Assembly: GCF_025465935.1 (NCBI RefSeq)
Contig: NZ_JANLNV010000088.1
Location: forward strand, 62,001 to 126,000
Length of the DNA: 64,000 nt
Direction of reading: 5' to 3'
Source of the DNA: Pseudomonas sp. 7P_10.2_Bac1
Lineage (GTDB): Bacteria > Pseudomonadota > Gammaproteobacteria > Pseudomonadales > Pseudomonadaceae
Positions 9,062 to 15,938 of this stretch are shown here, piece after piece. How positions within the stretch are numbered: position 1 is the stretch's first letter; each line of letters starts with the position of its first letter. Under the pieces are notes generated by a model. It did no database searches and had not been told where the DNA came from. It saw only the letters and a list, made by a program, of their open reading frames with translations. The translations under genes were made by a program, and so were the position numbers.

Positions 9062-10006
9062 CTACTGGTCGCTGGTAAAGATGTTGGCTTTTGGCCAGCG
9101 CGTCTCAAGGTGTTCAGTCAGATAACGGATGAAAGCTTTTACTTTGGGTGTCATGGCCGCGCGATCCTGGACACAGGCGTATATATCGAGTGGTTCGGTA
9201 TATGACTCGGTGGTTGAATGGCTGCGCTGAAGTAGAGGAATAAGCTGGCCTGATTCGAGGTAAGGCGCGGCGATAAATTCTGCAAGTCGGGCAACGCCTG
9301 CACCATGTGCTGCCATTTGTGCCAGCGCGTCAATGTCATCGCTGGTGGCCGTGACATTGAGGGTGGCATAAGCGTGCTGCCCATTGTTGATGAAGCCCCA
9401 GCGCAGAAACCGTCCATCCAGCGGATAGCGAAAGCCCAGGCAAGCATGTTGTTGCAAGTCTTCTGGTGAGTTGGGCCAACCCGCTCGTTCAAGGTAGGCA
9501 GGTGAAGCGCAGATGATAAAAGGAACGGACACGATTTTACGGGCGATGATGCCGTCTTCCAGTTGAGGCCTGATTCTCAGGCTCAGATCAATGCTGTTTT
9601 GTATGTGATTGATCTTGCTGTCTGTGATGCTCAATTCGAGGGTCAGGCGGGGATGACGGCTAGCGAAACCTGCGACGAGAGGTGCCAATACGTGTCGTCC
9701 AAATGCAGCCGTCGAAGCGATGCTGAACCGCCCCTGGAGTTCTGTGTCACTGTGGCTGATGGCACGATGCGCCAACTCCAGATCTGTAACGATGCGCTGC
9801 ACTTTGGCGTAGTAAATGTTTCCATCTTCGGTGAGTGCCATGCTTCGGGTCGTGCGTTGCAACAGACGTGTACCCAGGTGCGTTTCCAGGCGATTGATTG
9901 TCTGGCTCACCGCGGCGGCGCTCAGGCCAAGGTTTTTAGCCGCTCCGGCAATGGAACCCGCTTCTACTACTTTGATAAAACTATTGATTGCAGCAAACAG
10001 ATCCAT
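9062..10006 (-). CDS. LysR-family transcriptional regulator
   Basis: 314 residues. The N-terminal winged helix-turn-helix (about residues 1-60; GSIAGAAKNLGLSAAAVSQTINRLETHLG) is followed by RLLQRTTRSMALTEDG, typical of the subgroup close to DmlR/PA0477-like regulators, and then a substrate-binding domain. The ATG at 10006 gives the canonical N-terminus MDLFAAINSF; the frame is open to 10054 but that part is not typical. It is divergent from the DUF2798 gene at 10136. LysR regulators commonly control the divergent neighbour and themselves, and the inverted repeat at 10056-10073 fits that. The inducer is unknown. Confidence 0.9.
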   Translation of the reverse strand: MDLFAAINSFIKVVEAGSIAGAAKNLGLSAAAVSQTINRLETHLGTRLLQRTTRSMALTEDGNIYYAKVQRIVTDLELAHRAISHSDTELQGRFSIASTAAFGRHVLAPLVAGFASRHPRLTLELSITDSKINHIQNSIDLSLRIRPQLEDGIIARKIVSVPFIICASPAYLERAGWPNSPEDLQQHACLGFRYPLDGRFLRWGFINNGQHAYATLNVTATSDDIDALAQMAAHGAGVARLAEFIAAPYLESGQLIPLLQRSHSTTESYTEPLDIYACVQDRAAMTPKVKAFIRYLTEHLETRWPKANIFTSDQ

Positions 10007-10055
10007 GTTTTGACCCGAAAATGACACGATTCGTAAGATCTGCTTTATAAACAAA

Positions 10056-10073
10056 CTAGAAATAGCCGTCTAG
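10056..10073. promoter_or_regulatory. Candidate LysR operator between the divergent genes
   Basis: CTAGA and TCTAG flank an 8-base spacer, 50 bases upstream of the LysR start and 63 upstream of the DUF2798 gene. Size and place fit a LysR-type site. Confidence 0.4.
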
Positions 10074-10135
10074 TGACGTGTTTTTGATCTTGTTAAGGTG
10101 CTTATCAATCCAATTCAGTACCCGATAGGTCAAGC

Positions 10136-10411
10136 ATGGACTCAAAACACACGTCTAATCCTTTGTCTTCCAGCCGTCCGAAGCTCTCGGTTCGAACCAC
10201 GCCCTATGTATTTGCCTTCTACATGTCGGCAATCATGGCGTTCTTGATGTCGTTGGTGATTACGGCGGCCAATACCGGCGTAGATGCGCATTATTTGAGC
10301 AATGCTTTAGAGGCTTACAAACTGGCCATGCCAGCAGCCTTCCTGTGCATCCTTGTTGTCCGGCCAATCGTGCTCAAGCTGGTCGCGATAACGGTTCATC
10401 CGCATCGATAA
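10136..10411 (+). CDS. DUF2798 small membrane protein
   Basis: 91 residues with two predicted membrane helices (about 24-46 and 66-86) separated by a short loop. The stretch FAFYMSAIMAFLMSLVITA followed by an N-T-G turn is characteristic of the DUF2798 family of two-helix inner-membrane proteins. No biochemical role is established for the family. It is divergent from the LysR gene, which probably regulates it, and converges on the HPP-family gene 12 bases away. It is complete and of normal length. Confidence 0.8.
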   Translation: MDSKHTSNPLSSSRPKLSVRTTPYVFAFYMSAIMAFLMSLVITAANTGVDAHYLSNALEAYKLAMPAAFLCILVVRPIVLKLVAITVHPHR

Positions 10412-10422
10412 ACGCCATAAAG

Positions 10423-10923
10423 TCACAACCAGTATTTGGGATAACTGCCTTTGCTGCGTGCATTGTTCAGGCACAGGGCAGTGATCACGATGACCAGCGA
10501 GCCTGCCAGTACAGGCGTCAGTAAAAAACCCCACGGCGCCCCGGCCGTGATGACCACCAATGGATTGGCGCCAGCGGGTGCATGCACCGTGCGTGTCTGT
10601 TGCATGGCAACCAGCGCCAAACCAACGGCCAGCGCGCAAGCCCACCATTCATTGCCCAACGTGTGTAACACCAGCAGGCCGACCAGCGTCGAGATCATGT
10701 GTCCGCCAATGATGCTGCGGGGTTGAGCCAACGGTGAATCAGGCACGCCGAAGGCCAGTACGCAACTGGCGCCGAATGAGGCCATCAACCAAGGTGTTCC
10801 GGATATCAGGCTGAGCCAGCCCGTTGCGCCAATGGCAATGACCACGCCGATAAAGGACATCAGACTGAAGCGCAGGTCGGGTGCGGGCGGAGCGCTGGAT
10901 TTAGGCAGGCGCAGAATAGGCAT
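10423..10923 (-). CDS. HPP-family integral membrane protein
   Basis: 166 residues with four hydrophobic helices and the motif HAPAGANPL, a variant of the HPPAGANP signature that names the family (one proline changed to alanine). The family is linked to membrane transport; a nitrite transporter has been described in plants, but the bacterial substrate is not established. The ATG at 10923 is preferred to an upstream TTG at 10953, because the operator palindrome at 10958-10971 would otherwise sit against the TTG. It is divergent from the TetR gene, which probably represses it. Confidence 0.8.
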   Translation of the reverse strand: MPILRLPKSSAPPAPDLRFSLMSFIGVVIAIGATGWLSLISGTPWLMASFGASCVLAFGVPDSPLAQPRSIIGGHMISTLVGLLVLHTLGNEWWACALAVGLALVAMQQTRTVHAPAGANPLVVITAGAPWGFLLTPVLAGSLVIVITALCLNNARSKGSYPKYWL

Positions 10924-10957
10924 AGCAATGACTCGATCAGTGGGGTGTTTCAAAAGG

Positions 10958-10971
10958 ATACCGATCGGTAT
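10958..10971. promoter_or_regulatory. Palindromic operator, site 1, in the HPP/tetR intergenic region
   Basis: ATACCGATCGGTAT is a perfect 14-base palindrome between the divergent genes, the form expected for a TetR dimer. The overlapping 14-mer at 10960-10973 recurs with two changes at site 2. Confidence 0.65.
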
Positions 10972-10983
10972 ACTTCGAAGTCA

Positions 10984-10997
10984 ACCATTCGGTATAC
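10984..10997. promoter_or_regulatory. Second copy of the TetR-type operator
   Basis: ACCATTCGGTATAC matches 12 of 14 bases of the corresponding site 1 sequence (10960-10973), 24 bases away. It lies upstream of the TetR start at 11029. Confidence 0.5.
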
Positions 10998-11028
10998 ACT
11001 GGCGGCACTGACTCAAAAGGGAATCGTG

Positions 11029-11586
11029 ATGAGCACTTCAGATGTGATCACCAAGGCGGCGCTCGAGTTGTTCTATCGGCAGGGATTTCATGCTTCGGGA
11101 GTTGAGCAACTCAGTCAGCACGCTGGCGTGACCAAGAAAACCCTATACCGTCATTTTTCGAGCAAGGAGCATTTGGTCGAGGCTGCTCTGCAACGGCGGC
11201 ACAACGATTTCCTGCTGCAAATGCAAGAGGCGGTGGAGGCGGCTCCGACGCAAAAAAAACCGCAGGCTTATATCGAATTCATCATTGCCTGGACGCAGTC
11301 TGCTGATTTTCATGGTTGTGCGTTTATCAATGCGGCGGCGGAATACAGTGCACCCAGCGACCCTGCGCATTTGTTGGCCCGCGAGCACAAAAGCCAGGTG
11401 CAGGCTTATTTGCAAGGGCTTTGTTCCGAGGCGGATTTCTACCAGCCTGCTTCAGTTGCCATGCAACTCTTTGTCATCGGTGAGGGTCTTATCGTCAGCT
11501 CTCAAGTGTGTGGCGTCACGACTGAAGTGATCTCGGCGACCCGAGATTTGGTGGCCCTGCTGTGCGGCTCGGCTTCAGGTAAATAG
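11029..11586 (+). CDS. TetR-family transcriptional regulator
   Basis: 185 residues from the ATG at 11029, preceded by AAGGGA; the frame is open upstream to 10945 but that part overlaps the operator region. The N-terminal domain has the TetR helix-turn-helix (FYRQGFHASGVEQLSQHAGVTKKTLYRHFSSKEHLV, about residues 12-46). The C-terminal ligand-binding half has GCAFINAAAEY, as in regulators of the YcdC/AcrR type. It most likely represses itself and the divergent HPP-family gene through the two operators between them. The ligand is unknown. Confidence 0.88.
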   Translation: MSTSDVITKAALELFYRQGFHASGVEQLSQHAGVTKKTLYRHFSSKEHLVEAALQRRHNDFLLQMQEAVEAAPTQKKPQAYIEFIIAWTQSADFHGCAFINAAAEYSAPSDPAHLLAREHKSQVQAYLQGLCSEADFYQPASVAMQLFVIGEGLIVSSQVCGVTTEVISATRDLVALLCGSASGK

Positions 11587-11639
11587 CCACTCGGGAATCA
11601 GTTGGCAGTCATAGGCATAGGCCGTTTCAAGGAGTGAAT

Positions 11640-11993
11640 ATGCGGTTCAAGGCGAAACACCAGGGCATCCTGAGTACCCTCGCTTTAGCGGGTGCAGTGT
11701 TGGCAGGCTGTGCGAGTCAGCCTCAGTTTACGGGGCAGTCCGTGACGGATCCGCTGTTGCGTAAAGACGTATTTACCACTGTTGAACGTTTGTTTTCGGC
11801 AGTTACCCAGTGTCGTTCTATCCAAAGTGTTGATGCCAGCGTTGCGAGTGTCGAACCGTCGGCGACGGGTACGATTCAGAAAGCGGTGGAGAGCTGGCAG
11901 GTTTCTGGTTGCGGTACGTCCAAAACCTTTAAGGTCGTGATGACGGCAGATGACAGGGGCGAGACCAATTTCTCGGTGTCGCCGCAAGGCTGA
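11640..11993 (+). CDS. Small lipoprotein, function unknown
   Basis: 117 residues. The signal peptide ends in a lipobox LAGC, so the mature protein is acylated at that cysteine and membrane anchored. The remaining 90 residues have two further cysteines and no motif I recognise. The ATG at 11640 was chosen because AAGGAG lies at ideal distance before it; a GTG two codons upstream overlaps that ribosome site. It stands alone between the TetR gene and an alcohol dehydrogenase remnant. Confidence 0.75.
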   Translation: MRFKAKHQGILSTLALAGAVLAGCASQPQFTGQSVTDPLLRKDVFTTVERLFSAVTQCRSIQSVDASVASVEPSATGTIQKAVESWQVSGCGTSKTFKVVMTADDRGETNFSVSPQG

Positions 11994-12026
11994 ACATCTT
12001 CTATCCAAGCGCTCTGTTACCGATGT

Positions 12027-12143
12027 GGAGCCGGGTGTTTTCTACTTACGCATCGTTTTGAGCTGAACGATATTCTGAAGGCTTATGAGGTGTTTGGTAA
12101 TGCCGCGCATGAAAAGGCCATGAAGGTCATTTTGACCCAGTAG
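12027..12143 (+). pseudogene. 3' remnant of a zinc-dependent alcohol dehydrogenase
   Basis: A short frame ending with TAG at 12141 reads LLTHRFELNDILKAYEVFG and then NAAHEKAMKVILTQ. This is the typical C-terminal end of zinc-dependent alcohol dehydrogenases of the MDR family (THRF...DDILKAYD.FGNAA...KV). No start and no catalytic or NAD-binding part precede it; the preceding bases belong to the unrelated lipoprotein. It is therefore a deletion remnant of a gene once present here. Confidence 0.7.
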
Positions 12144-12191
12144 GACCAGGCGCCATGCCCTCCATTCAGCGTGTGTTTAATTATTGGCAGT

Positions 12192-12207
12192 GTTGACTTG
12201 AGTCAAC
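12192..12207. promoter_or_regulatory. Inverted repeat, possible operator
   Basis: Perfect 7-base arms GTTGACT and AGTCAAC around TG. The left arm contains a TTGACT that could act as a -35 box. MerR-type regulators use dyads of this kind; no such regulator gene remains nearby. Confidence 0.35.
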
Positions 12208-12219
12208 TTTAAATCCCTG

Positions 12220-12247
12220 AATTCGGCAAACAACTGTTTGCCGAATT
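12220..12247 (+). terminator. Strong hairpin, terminator-like
   Basis: Twelve-base perfect stem AATTCGGCAAAC with GTTTGCCGAATT and a 4-base loop, followed by a moderately T-rich stretch. It lies 76 bases after the dehydrogenase remnant and may be its old terminator. Confidence 0.55.
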
Positions 12248-12469
12248 TATAACTTTTCGCGCGGCATGAAGTCGCTTGTTCTAAGCTCGTTAATTGTCTA
12301 TCTCACTGTTATCCCTAGTGTTTAGGTAGGTGATAGGCCCTGGCAAAGTTGTCTTTTTTTTGTAAAGAGAAAAGGCGGGCGGTTGGTTTGACAGAACCCA
12401 TATCCGCTACTAATGTCTTTTGCGGCAGAACAACCGTCACTGTCTCATTGATAATAGGGAAATATTCAT

Positions 12470-12784
12470 ATGAAGAAGCACATTCTGATGATTGGCGCAG
12501 CAAGCCTGCTGGCGTTGTCGACACTGGCTCAGGCAGACGCCAAGAAGCCATTGACGCAGTGGACTTGCGAAGATTTTCTGGCCGTCAATGAAAGCTTCCA
12601 ACCTGTTGCCGTCGGCCTGGGTGAAGCCGTTAACAAAAGTGGCAAGGTAGAAGATGCCGTGCTTGATGTTGATGGCGTAGCAAAAGTGACCCCAGAGGTC
12701 ATCACTGCTTGCAAGCAAGATCCAAAAGCCAGCTTCGTGCACAAGATCAAAGACGCATGGGGCAAGGTTAAAAAAGACGTATAA
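12470..12784 (+). CDS. hdeA: Periplasmic acid-stress chaperone HdeA
   Basis: 104 residues with a signal peptide to about residue 23 (AQA-DA). The mature part carries the HdeA pattern: WTCEDFLAVNESFQP, then EDAVLDVDGVAKVTPEVITAC, with the two conserved cysteines (C33 and C81) that form the family's single disulfide. HdeA is a small periplasmic protein that unfolds at low pH and keeps other proteins from aggregating. It has its own promoter region and a hairpin after the stop. It is a single copy here, without hdeB or a GadE-like regulator. Confidence 0.88.
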   Translation: MKKHILMIGAASLLALSTLAQADAKKPLTQWTCEDFLAVNESFQPVAVGLGEAVNKSGKVEDAVLDVDGVAKVTPEVITACKQDPKASFVHKIKDAWGKVKKDV

Positions 12785-12792
12785 CGTCTTTT

Positions 12793-12821
12793 CAGCCTGT
12801 ACTTTCCCCAAGTACAGGCTG
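12793..12821 (+). terminator. Hairpin after hdeA
   Basis: Twelve-base stem CAGCCTGTACTT with AAGTACAGGCTG, loop TCCCC, 9 bases after the hdeA stop. The T-tail is poor. Confidence 0.6.
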
Positions 12822-12977
12822 CACCCTTCTGTCGGCCTGAACCCTCTGCGCCAAAAACTGCAACCTCCTTCCTGAATTTCCTGAGCTCAATGCCCTCTAT
12901 ATAAAGACCTGCTGTCTGGTACGCAGGGATGACGTAGTAGACTGCCTTCGTGTTATCTCTTTTTGTTGGGGAATCAT

Positions 12978-13493
12978 ATGTTAATCAAGTCATTAGCCGA
13001 GCTTGATCGCATTCGTGACGAATGTAAGTCCATGGTCACCAAGCGTTCTGCTGTTTCAGCAGGCGCCGCAGCCATCCCCGTTCCGGGGTTGGATCTGGGG
13101 ACCGACGTGGCACTGCTGGTAGAGATGCTGCCGGCAATCAACAGTAAATTCGGGCTGACCCCGCAACAGATCGCGCAGATGGACTCACGGTCCAAACGTC
13201 TGGTGATTGTGGCGGTCAGCAGTATTGGCAGTGAAGCGATCGGCAAATTCATCAGCCGTACGCTGGTCATGTCCATGTTGAAAAAAATGAGCACAAAAGT
13301 GGCGACCAAATCTGTGGTTCGCTTCGTTCCATTTGTGGGGCAGGCCGTCGCTGCGACCATCAGTTTTGGCGTGATGAAAATGGTCGGCAACGGGCATATT
13401 GATGATTGTTATGAGGTCTGCCGCCAGGCATTGCTGGAAGAGGCCAGGCAATCGACAGTGATTGTCATTGGTCCGGAAAACGACAACGGATGA
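12978..13493 (+). CDS. DUF697-like small membrane-associated protein
   Basis: 171 residues from the ATG at 12978 (GGGG shortly before it). The first half has a glycine/alanine-rich amphipathic segment (SAVSAGAAAIPVPGLDLGTD), and a second hydrophobic segment lies near residues 113-138 (VRFVPFVGQAVAATISFGV). This pattern is seen in the DUF697/IRG-like C-terminal module otherwise fused to small GTPases. No GTPase domain (no P-loop) is present here, so it is a stand-alone module. Function unknown. It does not share an operon with a GTPase gene in this window. Confidence 0.6.
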   Translation: MLIKSLAELDRIRDECKSMVTKRSAVSAGAAAIPVPGLDLGTDVALLVEMLPAINSKFGLTPQQIAQMDSRSKRLVIVAVSSIGSEAIGKFISRTLVMSMLKKMSTKVATKSVVRFVPFVGQAVAATISFGVMKMVGNGHIDDCYEVCRQALLEEARQSTVIVIGPENDNG

Positions 13494-13624
13494 CCGGCAT
13501 TTTGTCTTACAGCAACAAGATGTGACATTTATCTTTATGAGTCGCGAGTGTTCACTGGATTAGTAACGAACCTGATCGGCACACTGCACTCCAAGGCTCA
13601 GGCATTCCTGAAATGGAGCAAAAG

Positions 13625-13999
13625 ATGATCAGCGCGCGACTCAGTGCTTTTGGGCTTTTAATGCTGGCGGCAATGGCTGCCCAGGCCTCAATACACACTC
13701 AATCTGAAAACCATGGTATTGGCCAGGCACAGAGGCCGGCCAGCCTGTTGTTTGCGCAGAACACATTCACTCCCGCAGTGGCGCCAAATAACAACAATGC
13801 CATTCGGCGTATAAACCCCAATAGCCGCCAGGGCACAGGCCCTGCGCCGGGGCTGGTGCGCCCGGGTGCTACCGTGCCCAGTGGGCCAAGACCATCGCTT
13901 GAAAATGGCCAGATCGGCAATGGTTATCCGCGCAACCCTCCCGTGCCTCAAACACTGCAGCCAACGGCTCCCTCGCTTCAGCCCAGAGATCAGCGTTAA
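13625..13999 (+). CDS. Small secreted proline/asparagine-rich protein
   Basis: 124 residues with a signal peptide (to about AQA-SI). The mature part is low in complexity, rich in P, N, Q and G, with no cysteines and no recognisable domain; it is probably unstructured in the periplasm or outside the cell. The ATG at 13625 has GGAG at correct spacing; an upstream in-frame ATG at 13613 overlaps that site. It lies 18 bases before the sugar dehydrogenase gene on the same strand, so the two may be cotranscribed. Confidence 0.6.
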   Translation: MISARLSAFGLLMLAAMAAQASIHTQSENHGIGQAQRPASLLFAQNTFTPAVAPNNNNAIRRINPNSRQGTGPAPGLVRPGATVPSGPRPSLENGQIGNGYPRNPPVPQTLQPTAPSLQPRDQR

Positions 14000-14017
14000 T
14001 CGAATAAGGACTATCGG

Positions 14018-15166
14018 ATGTTGAAAAAAACGCTTTTGGCCACTTGTCTGGCCGCTTCATTGTTGAGTCTGACGGCGCATGCCCAGGTTGGGCAGGAGCA
14101 GACTTTCAAGTCTGAGCTGGGCCCTGTCACGGCCACTACCGTGGCTCAAGGGCTGGATCATCCATGGGCGTTGGCGTTTTTGCCCGGCCGTCAAGGCATG
14201 TTGATCACTGAGCTTGCGGGCAACTTGCGCTGGGTGAGCCCCGAGGGCAAGGTGTCGGCACCTATATCGGGCGTGCCGCAGGTTTGGGCCAAAGGCCAAG
14301 GCGGCTTGTTGGATGTGGTCTTGTCCCCGGATTTTGCCAACGACCGAATGGTGTACCTGTCATTTGCAGAAGCAGGCAAGGACGGTAAGGCCGGCACGGC
14401 CGTGGGACGCGGGCGTTTATCGGATGACTTGAGCAAACTGACCGACTTTAAAGTGATTTTCCGTCAAGAGCCGAAGCTGTCGACCGGTAACCATTTTGGT
14501 TCACGGCTGGTGTTTGATCGCGACGGCTATCTGTTTATCGCGCTGGGCGAAAACAACCAGCGTTCGACGGCTCAGGACCTCGACAAACTGCAAGGCAAAG
14601 TGGTGCGCATCTATCCGGATGGACGCATCCCGGATGACAACCCGTTTGTCGGTCAGCAAGGCGCCAGGCCAGAGATCTGGTCCTACGGCCATCGCAATCA
14701 ACAGGGGGCAGCCTTGAATCCCTGGACCGGCACGCTCTGGACTCATGAGCACGGGCCCAAGGGCGGTGACGAAATAAACCTGATCGAGCGCGGCAAAAAC
14801 TACGGCTGGCCCATCGCGACTCATGGCATAGATTACTCATCAAAGCCGATTCCCGAGGCCAAGGGCAAAATCGTTGAGGGAACAGTCGCTCCCCACCATG
14901 TATGGGAAAAGTCGCCCGGCATCAGCGGGATGACTTTTTATGATGGCGAGCGTTTCAAGCCTTGGCAGCACAACATGTTTATCGGTGCTCTGGCTGACAA
15001 GGACTTGATCCGCCTGCAACTGGATGGCGACAAGGTCGTGCACGAAGAGCGTTTACTGGGTGGCTTGAAAGCGCGTATTCGCGATGTCCGCCAAGGCCCG
15101 GACGGGTATTTGTATGTGCTGACGGATGAGGCGGATGGCGGACTGTATCGCGTCGGTCTGCAGTAA
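14018..15166 (+). CDS. PQQ-dependent aldose sugar dehydrogenase (Asd/YliI-like)
   Basis: 382 residues with a clear signal peptide (residues 1-22, AHA-QV). The rest is a six-bladed beta-propeller of the soluble glucose/sorbosone dehydrogenase family. Supporting motifs are LDHPWALAFLPG near the start, GNHFGSRLVFDRDG, SYGHRNQQG and GDEINLIERGKNYGWP, which hold PQQ and calcium ligands in the family. The enzyme oxidises aldose sugars in the periplasm and passes electrons to an acceptor. Length is normal. PQQ synthesis genes are not in the window. Confidence 0.9.
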   Translation: MLKKTLLATCLAASLLSLTAHAQVGQEQTFKSELGPVTATTVAQGLDHPWALAFLPGRQGMLITELAGNLRWVSPEGKVSAPISGVPQVWAKGQGGLLDVVLSPDFANDRMVYLSFAEAGKDGKAGTAVGRGRLSDDLSKLTDFKVIFRQEPKLSTGNHFGSRLVFDRDGYLFIALGENNQRSTAQDLDKLQGKVVRIYPDGRIPDDNPFVGQQGARPEIWSYGHRNQQGAALNPWTGTLWTHEHGPKGGDEINLIERGKNYGWPIATHGIDYSSKPIPEAKGKIVEGTVAPHHVWEKSPGISGMTFYDGERFKPWQHNMFIGALADKDLIRLQLDGDKVVHEERLLGGLKARIRDVRQGPDGYLYVLTDEADGGLYRVGLQ

Positions 15167-15222
15167 CTGACTGATTGGGCGATCAGCGTGGTGTCTGTTC
15201 GCCCGGTGCTATCTATAAAGAC

Positions 15223-15705
15223 TTATTCGGTGGTGGCTTGCTTGATCAGCTTGGAGGCGGACCAGATGCGGTAGCGCACTTCAATGCCTTTGGGCACATA
15301 CAACACAATTGGTAACTTGCTGTTGTAGCGCAACATAAAGCCATCGCCCACCACTGGCACAAAGTCAGGGTGTGGCTTGCCTTCCGGGCAGGCCATCATT
15401 GTGCTTATTGGGCCGTTGACCTTGTCCAGGCGATACATAGGGTAACCCCAGCCCTTGAGAGTCTTTTCCTGCAGTTTGCCGGTGAGGCGCTGTTGGTTGC
15501 AGTCAACTTGAAGCGTTTTCCCGGCAATTATTTGAACTTTGTAATCCTCTTCATTCTTTTGCGAAGGCAGTCGAATCACCTGGCGCGTGAATCCTGCATC
15601 GGCTTTAGGGTAGGGCGCCACATCTTCCAGTTTTGCGGCATTGGCCGCGCTGCACAGCATACTCAATGAGAGCGTCAGGGCTGCGCTGATAACGAGTGGT
15701 TTCAT
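15223..15705 (-). CDS. eco: Ecotin, periplasmic serine protease inhibitor
   Basis: 160 residues with a signal peptide cleaved near residue 23 (ANA-AK). It shows the ecotin fold signature: APYPKADAGFTRQVI, the core LQVDCNQQRL, the reactive loop STMMACPEGK, and GFMLRYNSKLPIVLYVP. The P1 residue is methionine (about M103 of the precursor), which allows inhibition of trypsin-, chymotrypsin- and elastase-like proteases. C69 and C106 correspond to the conserved disulfide. It acts as a dimer in the periplasm and protects against external proteases, for example from host or predator. Monocistronic. Confidence 0.95.
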   Translation of the reverse strand: MKPLVISAALTLSLSMLCSAANAAKLEDVAPYPKADAGFTRQVIRLPSQKNEEDYKVQIIAGKTLQVDCNQQRLTGKLQEKTLKGWGYPMYRLDKVNGPISTMMACPEGKPHPDFVPVVGDGFMLRYNSKLPIVLYVPKGIEVRYRIWSASKLIKQATTE

Positions 15706-15938
15706 GCTGCTTCCTTTTTTGAACTTAAAAATACGTATCCTTGATCATTGCAAACGCATTGAGTTGAGTCGATTTTTGCCATAGGCGGGAACAGGATGCA
15801 AATTGCGCCGTCATATAAAGCAGAAATTACTGACAAGACATAATTGATACGTTGTGTCAGGACAATTGCTTCGCGCCAATCCCGAAGTGACAGTAAACTG
15901 CCGTTTTTCCTCCGAATCATTTCTTTTTGAGGTTTTGC

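Larger units (their letters stand above)
12144..12469. other. Intergenic region between the dehydrogenase remnant and hdeA
   Basis: 326 bases without a gene. It contains the inverted repeat GTTGACT-TG-AGTCAAC (12192-12207) and the strong hairpin at 12220-12247. The hdeA promoter should lie in the AT-rich remainder. Confidence 0.6.

Noticed and set aside
8827..9108. 93-residue open frame near the LysR gene
   Set aside because: Overlaps the 3' end of the LysR gene, no ribosome site, no similarity recognised.
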